Shown: positions 9,356-18,998 of the stretch, piece by piece | Layout of the letters: each line of letters begins with the position of its first letter | Numbering within the stretch: the first letter of the stretch is position 1 | Origin: Salinibacterium sp. NK8237 | Lineage (GTDB): Bacteria; Actinomycetota; Actinomycetes; Actinomycetales; Microbacteriaceae | DNA: 64,000 nt | Reading direction: 5' to 3' | Assembly: GCF_015864955.1 (NCBI RefSeq) | Contig: NZ_JADYWE010000002.1 | Location: forward strand, 438,326-502,325 | The notes under the pieces: model-generated | Databases searched by the model: none | The model's input: only the letters and a program-made list of their open reading frames with translations | What the model was told of the DNA's origin: nothing | Made by a program: the position numbers and the translations under genes

Positions 9356-10105
9356 ATGACTGAGCCTGCTGCGCCTCATCCGGAACTCGACAATCTCATC
9401 GCAACCCTTGAACGGTTGCGTGCGCCGGGAGGGTGCGCCTGGGATCGCGATCAAACTCATGAGTCGCTCGTGAAGCACCTCGTAGAGGAGACCTACGAAC
9501 TGGTTGATGCAATCGAAGGCGGTGGCACCGCGGACATGCTCGAAGAGCTTGGGGATGTTCTCTACCAAGTGATCTTCCATGCTGACATCGCCGCAGAAGC
9601 CGGACGTTTCACTCTCGAAGACGTCGCCGCCAACATGAACGCCAAAATGGTCAGCCGTCACCCTCACGTATTCGCCGATGCGACAGCGGAGACCGCGGAT
9701 GACGTGGTGGCGGCGTGGGATGAGCTGAAGAAAACCGAGAAGCCAGAACGCACCAGCGTCACCGACGGAATCCCACAAAAAATGCCGGCACTGGCGCTCG
9801 CCGACAAGCTGCTGGGGCGAGCCCACAAGGTCGGACTATTGGATGCCACTACGCCGGGCGCGATCAATGTCACGGAAGAAGACGAACTTGGCCCGCTACT
9901 TCTCGCAATTGTGGCATCCGCGAAAGCCAACGGTTTGGACTCGGAGCGGGCGCTGCGCACGGCATTGCGCCAGCTGACTCAAGAGATTAAGGATTACGAA
10001 GTCTCGCTCGTGCAGGCTGACGCAGCGGGCGATGAAGCTGCGGGCGATGCCCCTGTGAGTACTGGCGCGGCGGCCGCCGCCGACGATCCAGCGAGCCAAG
10101 GCTGA
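9356..10105 (+). CDS. mazG: Nucleoside triphosphate pyrophosphohydrolase MazG
   Basis: Hydrolyses non-canonical or surplus NTPs to NMP and pyrophosphate as a housecleaning enzyme. The N-terminal MazG domain shows the metal-binding ExxE and ExxD patterns (LVEETYELVDAI and EELGDVLYQ) after the conserved CAWDRDQTH. A second, shorter helical half follows (about 140-220), and the last 25 residues are Ala/Asp-rich. The 249 residues fit actinobacterial MazG. The ATG is preceded by GGGGG and also by GAGAAT six bases upstream, so either a leadered or a leaderless message is possible. Confidence 0.93.
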   Translation: MTEPAAPHPELDNLIATLERLRAPGGCAWDRDQTHESLVKHLVEETYELVDAIEGGGTADMLEELGDVLYQVIFHADIAAEAGRFTLEDVAANMNAKMVSRHPHVFADATAETADDVVAAWDELKKTEKPERTSVTDGIPQKMPALALADKLLGRAHKVGLLDATTPGAINVTEEDELGPLLLAIVASAKANGLDSERALRTALRQLTQEIKDYEVSLVQADAAGDEAAGDAPVSTGAAAAADDPASQG

Positions 10106-10112
10106 AATGGGT

Positions 10113-10145
10113 GGTGCCCCCCTTAACCCGAATAAGGAGGGCACC
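10113..10145. terminator. Strong hairpin after mazG
   Basis: Arms 10113-10125 and 10133-10145 pair over 13 positions with one mismatch and enclose a seven-base loop. It begins eight bases after the mazG stop, so a transcription terminator is the simplest reading. The usual run of T does not follow, so it could instead stabilise the 3' end. Confidence 0.6.
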
Positions 10146-10347
10146 GGCGCAACGCCAGCAAACGAGACATGTGATCGCACGTCGATCGTCTACCGAATGG
10201 CATCGCGCGCTGAAGGATCGGTGGGATTACCCGGCCTACCGATCCAGCGTTGGAGAAGCCCCAGGTGAGGGGGATTCAAGTAGTTGTGGTGCCGTTAACA
10301 GGTTTCCGGCACAAGGAGAAATCATAACCATTGTCGATCCCATAAGC
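10146..10347. other. Non-coding stretch upstream of tetR with a second hairpin
   Basis: No credible gene is seen here. A hairpin with eight-base perfect arms (10215-10222 with 10238-10245, GGATCGGT/ACCGATCC) and an inner GGG/CCC pairing lies in the middle. The last 30 bases become AT-rich relative to the surroundings. Low-quality open frames across it have no family resemblance and no ribosome-binding site. Confidence 0.5.
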
Positions 10348-10364
10348 AAACAACCGTTATGTTT
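10348..10364. promoter_or_regulatory. Candidate operator in front of the TetR gene
   Basis: An inverted repeat AAACA (10348-10352) and TGTTT (10360-10364) brackets the small palindrome AACCGTT inside an unusually AT-rich patch, ending six bases before the TetR start codon. TetR regulators commonly bind such a site at their own promoter. The assignment is inference. Confidence 0.4.
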
Positions 10365-10369
10365 ATTTT

Positions 10370-10969
10370 ATGGCCCGTAGACCTGACCCGACACGCAAGC
10401 CAGCTCTTCTTCAGCAAATTATTGCCCATCTTGCTGATAAACCGCTGTCTAGTCTCACATTTCGTTCGCTCGCGAAAGCGCTCGATGTCAGCACCTTCAC
10501 GCTCGTTTACCATTTCGGAACGCGCGCAGAACTCGTCCGTGAAATTGTGCGGATGAACGCGCGCGGAGCAAGCCCCGAAGAAACTGCGATGCTTCCATTT
10601 GATACTCTTGAGGACTACTTTTCGAGTCTCTCCCAGTCGTGGCGGTGGACGCAGCTGCCGGAAAACTTGCACCGCCAACGCCTCGAACTTGAGGCTGGCC
10701 TGCTCGAAGCCGTTGAACGCGACGAACTCTCCATCACGCGTGACTACTTTGCGCGGTGGATCGCGATGGGCACCGCAGCGTTGGTGGGCTTAGGGGTCGA
10801 TCGCGACGACGCCGCAGTAGAAGCACGACTACTGGTGAATATGTTCCACGGCGTGCAGTTTGACCTCGTGCTCAACCAGAATCTCGAGGCGTCTACCGCC
10901 GTCTTTGAAGCCGCTATTGCGCACCATCGCTCGCGGGTCGAACAACTCATCACTGAAGTAGTTCAGTAA
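10370..10969 (+). CDS. TetR family transcriptional regulator
   Basis: The 199-residue protein has a typical N-terminal TetR helix-turn-helix (about 8-60). The recognition portion is LAKALDVSTFTLVYHFGTRAELV, in which the usual YYHF is VYHF. An all-helical ligand-binding domain follows, ending REVEQ-like in a short charged tail. The ligand cannot be inferred. No divergent neighbour shares its promoter and the next gene (hisS) is housekeeping, so it may mainly regulate itself or distant genes. The start is the ATG following an AT-rich promoter-like segment. Confidence 0.88.
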   Translation: MARRPDPTRKPALLQQIIAHLADKPLSSLTFRSLAKALDVSTFTLVYHFGTRAELVREIVRMNARGASPEETAMLPFDTLEDYFSSLSQSWRWTQLPENLHRQRLELEAGLLEAVERDELSITRDYFARWIAMGTAALVGLGVDRDDAAVEARLLVNMFHGVQFDLVLNQNLEASTAVFEAAIAHHRSRVEQLITEVVQ

Positions 10970-11005
10970 CAGCACACGCCTCGTGCGTGCGAGAGAATAG
11001 GAATC

Positions 11006-12295
11006 ATGGCGTCCACTGTTAACCCTCCCCGCGGCATGCGGGATTTCCTTCCCGCAGAAAAGGCTCAGCGCGAACGTGTGCTCAGCGTTATCCGTGCAAG
11101 CTACCGTGCACATGGTTTCGACGAGATCGAGACTCCGGTGATGGAAGACAGTTCACGCTTGCATGCCGGTTTGGGCGGCGACAACGAGAAGCTTGCGTTT
11201 GCGGTCATGAAGCGGGGGCTTACGAGTGAGAAGCTGCAGGCGGCATCCGATGCCCTAGAGCTTGCCGACCTGGGCATGCGATTCGACCTCACGGTGCCGC
11301 TCGCTCGTTTCTATGCGACCCACCGTGCTGAGCTGCCGAAGGTCTTCCGCGCGATTCAGATGGCGCCCGTCTGGCGTGCCGAGCGCCCGCAGAAGGGGCG
11401 TTACCGCCAATTCGTGCAGTGCGACATTGACATCATGGGCGAGGCCGGGCCCAGCGCCGAGATTGAACTGATCACCGCCACGGCTGCCACGCTCGATGCT
11501 CTCGGCATTGAAGGCTGCACCATTCGCGTGAACGATCGTCGCTTGCTCATGAGTTCTCTCAGCATTCTCGGGTTCCCGGCCAAGGAGCACGAAGCGGTGC
11601 TCATCACGGTCGACAAGCTCGACAAACTCGGTGCCGACGGCGTTATCGCTGAATTGCGCGAACGTGCCTTCCCCGATGGTCCAGTGGCGGCGCTCGCCGA
11701 GTTCCTGACGCGTGCGGCCCCCGAAACTGCTGCTGAGTTCAGCGCGGATGCCATCCGTGCCGCTCTGCCGGAAGGCGTCACCGAGGAGGTCATTCTCGAA
11801 CTCGCGGCGATCGGCCAGGCAGTTGAAACGGGCCGCGGTGACTCCGGCTCTCTCATTGAGTTTGACCCGTGGTTGGTGCGCGGGATGGGCTACTACACGG
11901 GCGCAATTTTCGAGGTCGCGCATCCGTCGCTCGGGTATTCGCTCGGTGGCGGTGGCCGCTACGACGGAATGATCGGTCGCTTCTTGGGCAGCGATGTACC
12001 CGCGGTGGGATTCTCGCTCGGCTTCGAACGTCTTGTTGATCTAGTCGAACTCGGCGACGCAGACAATGACGACCAGCTTGCGTTGATCTACGATGCCGAT
12101 GTCGATGCGGCGACGCTCGTGCGGTTGCAAGCCGCGTTGATTCGTGACGGCAAGCGCGTGCGACTCGAAGCTCGACCGAAGAAGTTGCCGCAGCTTCTCG
12201 ACCAGTTGAAGGCTGCCGGTTTCACCAGTTTCGCCACGGTCCGCGCCGAAAACGTGAGTTTTGATAGCCTTGAGTTCAAGCCGCTGGGTGGCTAG
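11006..12295 (+). CDS. hisS: Histidyl-tRNA synthetase
   Basis: Charges tRNA-His with histidine; class II synthetase, 429 residues, normal length. The N-terminal PRGMRDFLP signature is present. Motif 2 is in PVWRAERPQKGRYR, the histidine-specific region in the YYTGAIFEV stretch, and motif 3 in GFSLGFERL. The C-terminal anticodon-binding domain spans about 335-429. The ATG is preceded by TAGGAATC, which could act as a weak Shine-Dalgarno. Two membrane or glycolytic genes follow on the same strand. Confidence 0.97.
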   Translation: MASTVNPPRGMRDFLPAEKAQRERVLSVIRASYRAHGFDEIETPVMEDSSRLHAGLGGDNEKLAFAVMKRGLTSEKLQAASDALELADLGMRFDLTVPLARFYATHRAELPKVFRAIQMAPVWRAERPQKGRYRQFVQCDIDIMGEAGPSAEIELITATAATLDALGIEGCTIRVNDRRLLMSSLSILGFPAKEHEAVLITVDKLDKLGADGVIAELRERAFPDGPVAALAEFLTRAAPETAAEFSADAIRAALPEGVTEEVILELAAIGQAVETGRGDSGSLIEFDPWLVRGMGYYTGAIFEVAHPSLGYSLGGGGRYDGMIGRFLGSDVPAVGFSLGFERLVDLVELGDADNDDQLALIYDADVDAATLVRLQAALIRDGKRVRLEARPKKLPQLLDQLKAAGFTSFATVRAENVSFDSLEFKPLGG

Positions 12296-12322
12296 CGGAA
12301 CATAGCCTTCGAGGGAGAAGTC

Positions 12323-13279
12323 GTGAACGTCAGAACAACACCCATTCTTGTTTTTGTGGGCGTAAGTTTTGGGCTCGCGTGGCTCTTTGCCCTTCCTCTC
12401 TGGTTCTCGGGCGGTCTCGAGAATCCGTTCTTCATCGTCTTTGCGCTCGCCATGATGTTCACGCCGGCAATCGCGGCGCTCGTGGTTGTCTTCTTTGTCG
12501 AGAAGCATCCGGATGCTCGCTCGCGACGTCAGGCTCTTGGGCTCGGTTCGGTGCGCCCCGTCGGTCGGTTCCTGCGCTATCTGGCGCTTGCTCTGGTGAT
12601 TCCGCCGGCGCTGATCGTGGCGGCGCTTGGTGTTGGTGCGCTCGTCGGTGTGTATCCCGCTGACTTCGTCAATTTTTCGGGTTTTCAGCAGATCCTCGAC
12701 AGCCAGATGGATGCGCTCGGGCAAGATCCGCTTCCCATCCCGATTGGGCTCCTTATTGCTGCCCAGTTTCTGAACGTGGCCATCGGCGCGGTCATCAACA
12801 CGATTCCGGCTCTGGGAGAAGAACTCGGCTGGCGCGGCTGGCTGCTGCCCAAACTGCTGCCTCTCGGTATCGTGCCGGCGATCCTTATCTCGGGGGTGGT
12901 CTGGGGGCTGTGGCATGCGCCGCTCATCCTTCTCGGCTACAACTACCCTGGTGCTCCCGGATGGCTCGGGCTCACCGCCATGGTCGGCATGACGATCGTC
13001 GTCGGCGGCGTGTTCGCGTGGCTGCGCATCCGTTCGGCATCGGTCTGGCCGGCCGCCCTAGCTCACGGTTCGTTCAACGCTGCGGCTGGTTTCTCGATCA
13101 TTTTCATCATGGCTGGCGAATCTTTTGACCCGCTGCAGGCAAGCATTCTTGGTTGGACCGGATGGCTCGTACCGCTCGTTCTGGTGATCGTGCTGCTGAC
13201 CACCGGCCAGTTTCGTGCACCAACCCCGTCACTGACTGTTAGCCGTAACGAGTCAGCACCGGCCGTTAGCTCGGAGTAG
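12323..13279 (+). CDS. CPBP family intramembrane metalloprotease
   Basis: Integral membrane protein of 318 residues with about eight hydrophobic helices. The family motifs are the strong classical type: GEELGWRGWLLP (paired Glu and Arg), GVVWGLWHAPL (His) and ALAHGSFNA (His). This is the Abi/CAAX-protease-like class. It is distinct in sequence from the CPBP protein at 6762-7673, which has the EELLFR form. The GTG start follows GAGGGAGAA. It lies 28 bases after hisS and 60 before eno. Substrate unknown. Confidence 0.92.
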   Translation: MNVRTTPILVFVGVSFGLAWLFALPLWFSGGLENPFFIVFALAMMFTPAIAALVVVFFVEKHPDARSRRQALGLGSVRPVGRFLRYLALALVIPPALIVAALGVGALVGVYPADFVNFSGFQQILDSQMDALGQDPLPIPIGLLIAAQFLNVAIGAVINTIPALGEELGWRGWLLPKLLPLGIVPAILISGVVWGLWHAPLILLGYNYPGAPGWLGLTAMVGMTIVVGGVFAWLRIRSASVWPAALAHGSFNAAAGFSIIFIMAGESFDPLQASILGWTGWLVPLVLVIVLLTTGQFRAPTPSLTVSRNESAPAVSSE

Positions 13280-14620
<1,341 letters not shown>

Positions 14621-14650
14621 CGCCCATCAGCGTCGTCTAGCATCGAACGC

Positions 14651-15157
14651 ATGGCTAGGCGAGTACGAGCAAAAAAGGTAGCGGTGTCGCTGCCCGAGGA
14701 GAGCGCGCCCGAACATTGGTTGCGCACGATCCGCTTCTCGGGCTTCACCGTGCTGATGCTTGGTTTGCTCATACTCGCCGTCATCGTTCTTGCGCCTAAC
14801 TTGCGCATATTGATCGAGCAGCAGCAAACGATCGCGCAACTGCAGTCAGATCTTGAAGAAGCTCAAGAGTCCGTCGATAGCCTCACCGACAATGTTGCGC
14901 GTTGGGATGACCGCGCGTATATCGAGTCTCAGGCTCGCGACCGGCTGTATTACGTCTACCCGGGCGAGGTGAGCTATTTGGTCACCGGTGACGCGACTGG
15001 TGTCACCACGAGCGATGGCGTGCCGGTGAGTGCCACCATCCAAACCACCCAGATTGATTGGGTGCAAACTCTCGTGTCGTCCATTTACACTGCTGGTCTC
15101 ACTGAAGACGCGCCAGACCAGTTGACCTCCCCCGTGATTGAAGGACCTACGCAATGA
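14651..15157 (+). CDS. FtsB/DivIC-like septum formation initiator protein
   Basis: Small bitopic division protein of 168 residues. A basic cytoplasmic N-terminus precedes one transmembrane helix (about 32-53) and an extracytoplasmic coiled coil rich in Gln, Leu and Glu (about 54-85). Family hallmarks WDDRAYIESQARDRL and YVYPGE follow. Such proteins bridge FtsL and FtsQ in the divisome. The C-terminal 50 residues are Thr-rich and not conserved. TAGCAT lies seven bases before the ATG, so the mRNA may be leaderless. The stop overlaps the DUF501 start by four bases. Confidence 0.9.
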   Translation: MARRVRAKKVAVSLPEESAPEHWLRTIRFSGFTVLMLGLLILAVIVLAPNLRILIEQQQTIAQLQSDLEEAQESVDSLTDNVARWDDRAYIESQARDRLYYVYPGEVSYLVTGDATGVTTSDGVPVSATIQTTQIDWVQTLVSSIYTAGLTEDAPDQLTSPVIEGPTQ

Positions 15158-15744
15158 CCACCCCACCGTTTGACGTCGTCAGCGATGAAGATGTGCGCAT
15201 TGTGACGCTGCAACTCGGTCGTCCCGCTCGCGATGTGATCGGCATTGCGGCGCGCTGCGTGTGTGGTGCTCCGACCGTGGTGTCGACCAAACCTCGCCTG
15301 AGCGATGGAACGCCGTTTCCCACTATCTATTACCTATGCCACCCGGCGGCTACGGCATCCGTGTCGACGCTTGAAGCTGAGGGCCACATGCCCGAGCTCG
15401 CGGCGATGCTCGAGGGTGATATTGCTGCGCAGTATCAGGCTGCGCACGACGCTTATATTGCTGATCGCGACACCTTCGAGATCGTTCCCGAGCTTGCCGG
15501 CGTCTCTGCCGGTGGCATGCCTACGCGTGTGAAGTGCCTGCACGCTCTTGTCGGACACTCCCTTGCGGCAGGCCCCGGGGTGAACCCGATCGGCGACATC
15601 GCTCTCGAGCGCGCCTCGTGGAGCCCGGCCGTGTGCCAGTGCCCCGATTACTCAGAAGCGACTGGCGACGGCGCTTCGGCGAACGATTCTGTTTCAGCAG
15701 CCAATGCTGCCCCAGTGAGCGTGACACCGGAGACACAGCAGTGA
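15154..15744 (+). CDS. DUF501 domain-containing protein
   Basis: Uncharacterised actinobacterial family normally found immediately after the eno-ftsB pair, as here. Of 196 residues the first 165 cover the domain, with the recognisable RPARDVIGIAARC, GTPFPTIYYLCHP and GMPTRVKCLHALVGHSLA blocks. Conserved Cys and His residues (CVCG, LCHP, KCLHAL, CQCP) suggest metal binding or a redox role, which is inference. No membrane segment is present. The start overlaps the FtsB-like stop (ATGA) and its own stop overlaps the protease start (GTGA), so the three genes are translationally coupled. Confidence 0.92.
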   Translation: MTTPPFDVVSDEDVRIVTLQLGRPARDVIGIAARCVCGAPTVVSTKPRLSDGTPFPTIYYLCHPAATASVSTLEAEGHMPELAAMLEGDIAAQYQAAHDAYIADRDTFEIVPELAGVSAGGMPTRVKCLHALVGHSLAAGPGVNPIGDIALERASWSPAVCQCPDYSEATGDGASANDSVSAANAAPVSVTPETQQ

Positions 15745-16988
15745 AACGCTGGGCAGCTGGCGCGATTTTGATGGCGAGCCTCGCTTCGCTGTTGGTGGCG
15801 ACCCCTGCTCAGGCGGATGCGGTGCGAGAGCAAGAATATTGGCTTGAGGAATACGGCATCGAGGCTGCGTGGGAGACCACCAAGGGTGCGGGCGTCACGA
15901 TTGCCGTGATCGACACCGGTGTTGACGGCTCGGTCGAAGAACTTGTCGGGGCGGTCACGGGCGGAACAGATTTCTCAGGTCAAGGCTCGACAGACGGGCA
16001 GACGCCAGTCGGCGATGACAACCCGGCCCACGGCACCCTTGTCGCGTCCCTAGCCGCAGGTCGCGGCACCGACGCAGAAGATGGCGTCATTGGAGCAGCT
16101 CCCGAGGCCAACATTTTGGCGATCTCCATTGGTTTCACCGGTGGTGCGATCAGTTCGGATGACCAAATTGCTCTCGCGGTTCGCTACGCGGTTGATCAGG
16201 GGGCCGATGTCATCAATCTCTCGCTGACCCGCGAGACTTTGGATTGGCCAGTCAGCTGGGACAGCGCATTTCTTTACGCGATGGAAAACGACGTTGTTGT
16301 TGTGGCGGCTGCGGGTAACCGCGGCAGCGGCACGACATCGGTGGGGGCGCCCGCGACAATGCCGGGTGTGCTGACCGTTGCGGGTGTCGACGTCAATGGT
16401 GTCGCAAGTTTCAATGCCTCGACTCAGGGCATCACGATCGGTGTCGCCGCTCCGAGTGAAGATCTCGTCGGCGTAGCCCCGGGCGGTTCGCACGTGCTGT
16501 GGAATGGCACCAGTGGGGCAACCCCGATTGTGGCGGGAATTGTCGCGCTCGTGCGTGCCGCGCATCCTGAGCTGGACGCGAACAACGTGATAAACCGCAT
16601 CGTCTCAACGGCAGTTGACACCGGTGCTTCTGGTGCTGACGCGGTTTACGGATTCGGTCTCGTTGACGCCGAGGCTGCGGTGACGGCAAATGTCCCGCTC
16701 GTCGAGGCAAACCCCATGGGGAGTCTTGCGGAGTGGATCACAATCTATCGTCGCGCGGAGTCGACCCCGATTCCGGTGCCGACGTACAGCGCGACGCCCA
16801 CGCCGATTCCTGAGGTGCTTCCGGAGGTAGCGGGCCCCGTCAGTCCGCTCGGAACAGTGCTCCCTACAGTGAGCATGCTTCGGAATGTGGGCGTACCACT
16901 TGCTATTTACGCGATTTTCTTGATGATTTTGGCTGGTTCCGGCGTCATAGCTTGGCGCCGGTTTAGGAGTCTGCGCGAGACAGAGTAA
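15741..16988 (+). CDS. S8 family serine protease, membrane-anchored (mycosin-like layout)
   Basis: Secreted subtilisin-type protease of 415 residues. The GTG at 15741 is chosen because it overlaps the DUF501 stop and yields a proper signal peptide (KRWAAGAILMASLASLLV, cleavage near AQA). The catalytic triad is Asp57 in AVIDTGVDG, His96 in NPAHGTLVAS and Ser257 in NGTSGATPIV. After the protease domain comes a Pro/Thr-rich linker, a C-terminal transmembrane helix (about 388-408) and a basic tail, so the enzyme faces outward. This arrangement resembles mycosins, but no type VII secretion genes are nearby. The same frame is open further upstream without coding character. Confidence 0.92.
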   Translation: MKRWAAGAILMASLASLLVATPAQADAVREQEYWLEEYGIEAAWETTKGAGVTIAVIDTGVDGSVEELVGAVTGGTDFSGQGSTDGQTPVGDDNPAHGTLVASLAAGRGTDAEDGVIGAAPEANILAISIGFTGGAISSDDQIALAVRYAVDQGADVINLSLTRETLDWPVSWDSAFLYAMENDVVVVAAAGNRGSGTTSVGAPATMPGVLTVAGVDVNGVASFNASTQGITIGVAAPSEDLVGVAPGGSHVLWNGTSGATPIVAGIVALVRAAHPELDANNVINRIVSTAVDTGASGADAVYGFGLVDAEAAVTANVPLVEANPMGSLAEWITIYRRAESTPIPVPTYSATPTPIPEVLPEVAGPVSPLGTVLPTVSMLRNVGVPLAIYAIFLMILAGSGVIAWRRFRSLRETE

Positions 16989-17026
16989 GTTTGGTGGCGA
17001 ACTTCCCTTTTAGGAGACTCTAACTC

Positions 17027-18343
17027 GTGCCAAAAATCTTGATTGTCGGCGGCGGTTACGCCGGTTTTTACACTGCTCGTAAGCTCGAAAAGTGGCTGCG
17101 TCACGGCGAAGCTGAGGTCACCATGGTTGACCCGCTTCCCTACATGACGTATCAGCCTTTCTTGCCAGAGGTCGCGGCAGGCTCTATCGAGCCTCGCCAC
17201 GCGGTTGTTCCGCACCGTCGCCACCTGAAGACCACCAAGGTCATCACGGCGAAGGTCACCGGAATCAACCACGCGGCTAAGACCGCAACGATTCAGCCCG
17301 AGGTGGGCGACTCGTGGGAGATTGACTACGACCTCGTCGTCGTCACCGCTGGTGCCGTATCGCGCACCTTCCCGATCCCGGGCGTTGCTGACGAAGCGAT
17401 CGGTATGAAGACGATCGAAGAGGCTGTTGCTGTTCGCGACCGTCTCCTCACCAACTTCGACAAGGCTGCGAACCTGCCTGCTGGTCCCGAGCGCGACCGC
17501 CTGCTGACGTTCGTTGTTGTCGGTGGCGGCTTTGCCGGCATCGAAGCCTTCGGCGAAATGCGCAGCCTGGCTTCATCACTACTGCCGCTCTATCCGAGCC
17601 TCAACTTCGAAGACACTCACTTCCACCTCATCGAAGCAATGGGCCGCATCATGCCCGAGGTTTCGCTTGAGACCAGCAAGTGGGTTATCAAGAACCTCGC
17701 TGACCGTGGCGCACAGATCCACCTCGACACCCAGCTGAAGTCGGCTGTGGATGGCGTGGTTGAGTTGTCGACCGGCGAAAGCTTCGAATCAGACACCATC
17801 GTGTGGACTGCTGGCGTTATGGCGAACCCTGTTGTTCGCGCCACCGACCTTCCTATCGAAGAGCGTGGACGCGTCCGCGTGCAGGCAGACCTTCGTGTCA
17901 TCAACGATGACGGTGTTGTCGCGGATGCTTGGGGCGCCGGCGATGTGTGTGCCGTTCCTGACCTCACTGGTGGTGGCGTTGGCGGCTTCTGCGTTCCAAA
18001 CGCTCAGCACGCTGTTCGCCAAGCCAAGCTCATGGCCAAGAACATTGTGGCCTCGCTTCGCGGTGAAGAGACCAAGGATTACTTCCACAAGAACCAGGGT
18101 GCTGTTGCCGGTCTCGGCCTTTACCACGGTGTCTTCCAGTCCGGCAAGATCGCGATCAAGGGCTTCCCGGCCTGGTTCATGCACCGTGGTTACCACGGCA
18201 TGGCGATGCCGATGTTCGAGCGCAAGGCTCGCGTCTTCAGTAACTGGATCACGAACTTCTTCTGGGGTCGCGACACGGTTTCGATCGAAGCTCGCGTAGA
18301 ACCGCGCCGCGCATTCGAAGAATTCGCTTCACGCCCCAAGTAG
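17027..18343 (+). CDS. ndh: Type II NADH:quinone dehydrogenase
   Basis: Peripheral membrane flavoprotein that passes electrons from NADH to menaquinone without pumping protons. The 438 residues carry two Rossmann motifs: the FAD-binding one at the N-terminus (LIVGGGYAGFYTARKL) and the NADH-binding one near 165 (VVGGGFAGIEAFGE). The conserved WTAGV and the DAWGAGDVC segment follow. An amphipathic C-terminal region (about 385-425, GFPAWFMHRGYH and WITNFFWGRD) would give membrane contact. The GTG start is preceded by TAGGAGA. A tRNA gene lies 35 bases after the stop. Confidence 0.93.
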   Translation: MPKILIVGGGYAGFYTARKLEKWLRHGEAEVTMVDPLPYMTYQPFLPEVAAGSIEPRHAVVPHRRHLKTTKVITAKVTGINHAAKTATIQPEVGDSWEIDYDLVVVTAGAVSRTFPIPGVADEAIGMKTIEEAVAVRDRLLTNFDKAANLPAGPERDRLLTFVVVGGGFAGIEAFGEMRSLASSLLPLYPSLNFEDTHFHLIEAMGRIMPEVSLETSKWVIKNLADRGAQIHLDTQLKSAVDGVVELSTGESFESDTIVWTAGVMANPVVRATDLPIEERGRVRVQADLRVINDDGVVADAWGAGDVCAVPDLTGGGVGGFCVPNAQHAVRQAKLMAKNIVASLRGEETKDYFHKNQGAVAGLGLYHGVFQSGKIAIKGFPAWFMHRGYHGMAMPMFERKARVFSNWITNFFWGRDTVSIEARVEPRRAFEEFASRPK

Positions 18344-18378
18344 CGTGACTGCATGCTCCACGCGAAAGCGTGGGGCGT

Positions 18379-18452
18379 GCCCCGATAGCCCAATTGGCAG
18401 AGGCAGATGACTTAAAATCATCACAGTCAGGGTTCGAGTCCCTGTCGGGGCA
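18379..18452 (+). tRNA. tRNA-Leu (anticodon TAA), class I shape
   Basis: A full cloverleaf is visible. Acceptor arms 18379-18385 and 18445-18451 pair perfectly, with discriminator A at 18452. The anticodon stem GATGA/TCATC encloses CTTAAAA, giving TAA at 18413-18415. The T arm is CAGGG-TTCGAGT-CCCTG. CCA is not encoded. The variable loop has only about five bases, so it lacks the long arm of ordinary bacterial tRNA-Leu, although A73 suits leucyl-tRNA synthetase. It would read UUA codons. Confidence 0.9.
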
Positions 18453-18468
18453 CTGCATGATTAACGAG

Positions 18469-18499
18469 TTGAAGGCGGTCGCAGAGCGGCCGCCTTCAA
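18469..18499. terminator. Bidirectional terminator hairpin between tRNA and arsC
   Basis: Arms 18469-18482 and 18486-18499 pair over 14 positions with one G-U and a three-base loop AGA. It lies between convergent units, the tRNA on the plus strand and arsC on the minus strand, and probably ends both. Confidence 0.75.
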
Positions 18500-18515
18500 T
18501 GGTTTAAGCAGTTGT

Positions 18516-18935
18516 CTAGGCGGGGAGGATCTCCGCGAGCAGCTTCTGGATGCGCGCCTTGATGTCGTCGCGGATCGGGCGAACCTCGTCGAGGCCCTTG
18601 CCGCGAGGGTCGACGAGCTCCCAGTCTTCGTAGCGCTTGCCGGGGAAGATCGGGCAGACGTCGCCGCAGCCCATCGTGATGACTACATCCGAGGCCTGCA
18701 CCTGGTCGGTGGTCATGAGCTGGGGGACTGCCTTCGAGATGTCGATGCCCTCTTCGGCCATCGCCTGAATCGCGATGGGGTTGATCTCGTTGCCGGGCTC
18801 TGAGCCGCCCGAGCGAACTTCGACGGCGCCGCCGGAAAGTTCTTTCATGTAGCCGGCAGCCATTTGCGAGCGGCCAGCGTTGTGGATGCACACGAAAAGA
18901 ACAACGGGCTTGGCGGTGGTGGTCTCAGTAGTCAT
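18516..18935 (-). CDS. arsC: Arsenate reductase ArsC (low-molecular-weight phosphatase type)
   Basis: Reduces arsenate to arsenite so that it can be exported. The 139-residue protein has the PTP-loop signature CIHNAGRSQM near its N-terminus (C-x5-R-S). A second conserved Cys pair lies in the MGCGDVCPIFPG segment, and DWELVDP carries the general acid region. This arrangement fits the actinobacterial single-domain class that depends on thiol partners such as mycothiol/mycoredoxin or thioredoxin; which partner is used cannot be seen. ATG at 18935 is preferred over a TTG two codons earlier. A palindrome at 18945-18960 lies just upstream. It is the first of two ArsC domains encoded here. Confidence 0.94.
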   Translation of the reverse strand: MTTETTTAKPVVLFVCIHNAGRSQMAAGYMKELSGGAVEVRSGGSEPGNEINPIAIQAMAEEGIDISKAVPQLMTTDQVQASDVVITMGCGDVCPIFPGKRYEDWELVDPRGKGLDEVRPIRDDIKARIQKLLAEILPA

Positions 18936-18944
18936 GCACAAAGA

Positions 18945-18960
18945 ATAGATGAATGTCTAT
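18945..18960. promoter_or_regulatory. Putative ArsR operator upstream of arsC
   Basis: ATAGATGAATGTCTAT is an inverted repeat (arms ATAGA/TCTAT) 10 bases before the arsC start. Twelve of 16 positions match the site at 20008-20023 in front of the arsR-arsC fusion and the aquaporin, which suggests one shared repressor. The assignment to ArsR is inference. Confidence 0.6.
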
Positions 18961-18998
18961 ATCTTCAACGAATTCTGGCGGGGTGCTGGTGAATTAGT

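Noticed and set aside
10111..10380. 89-codon open frame between mazG and tetR
   Set aside because: It runs through two hairpins and the AT-rich promoter region, has no Shine-Dalgarno sequence and gives a low-complexity basic peptide.
15534..15740. N-terminal extension of the S8 protease inside DUF501
   Set aside because: The upstream part is out-of-frame DUF501 sequence. GTG 15741 gives a signal peptide and a coupled overlap.
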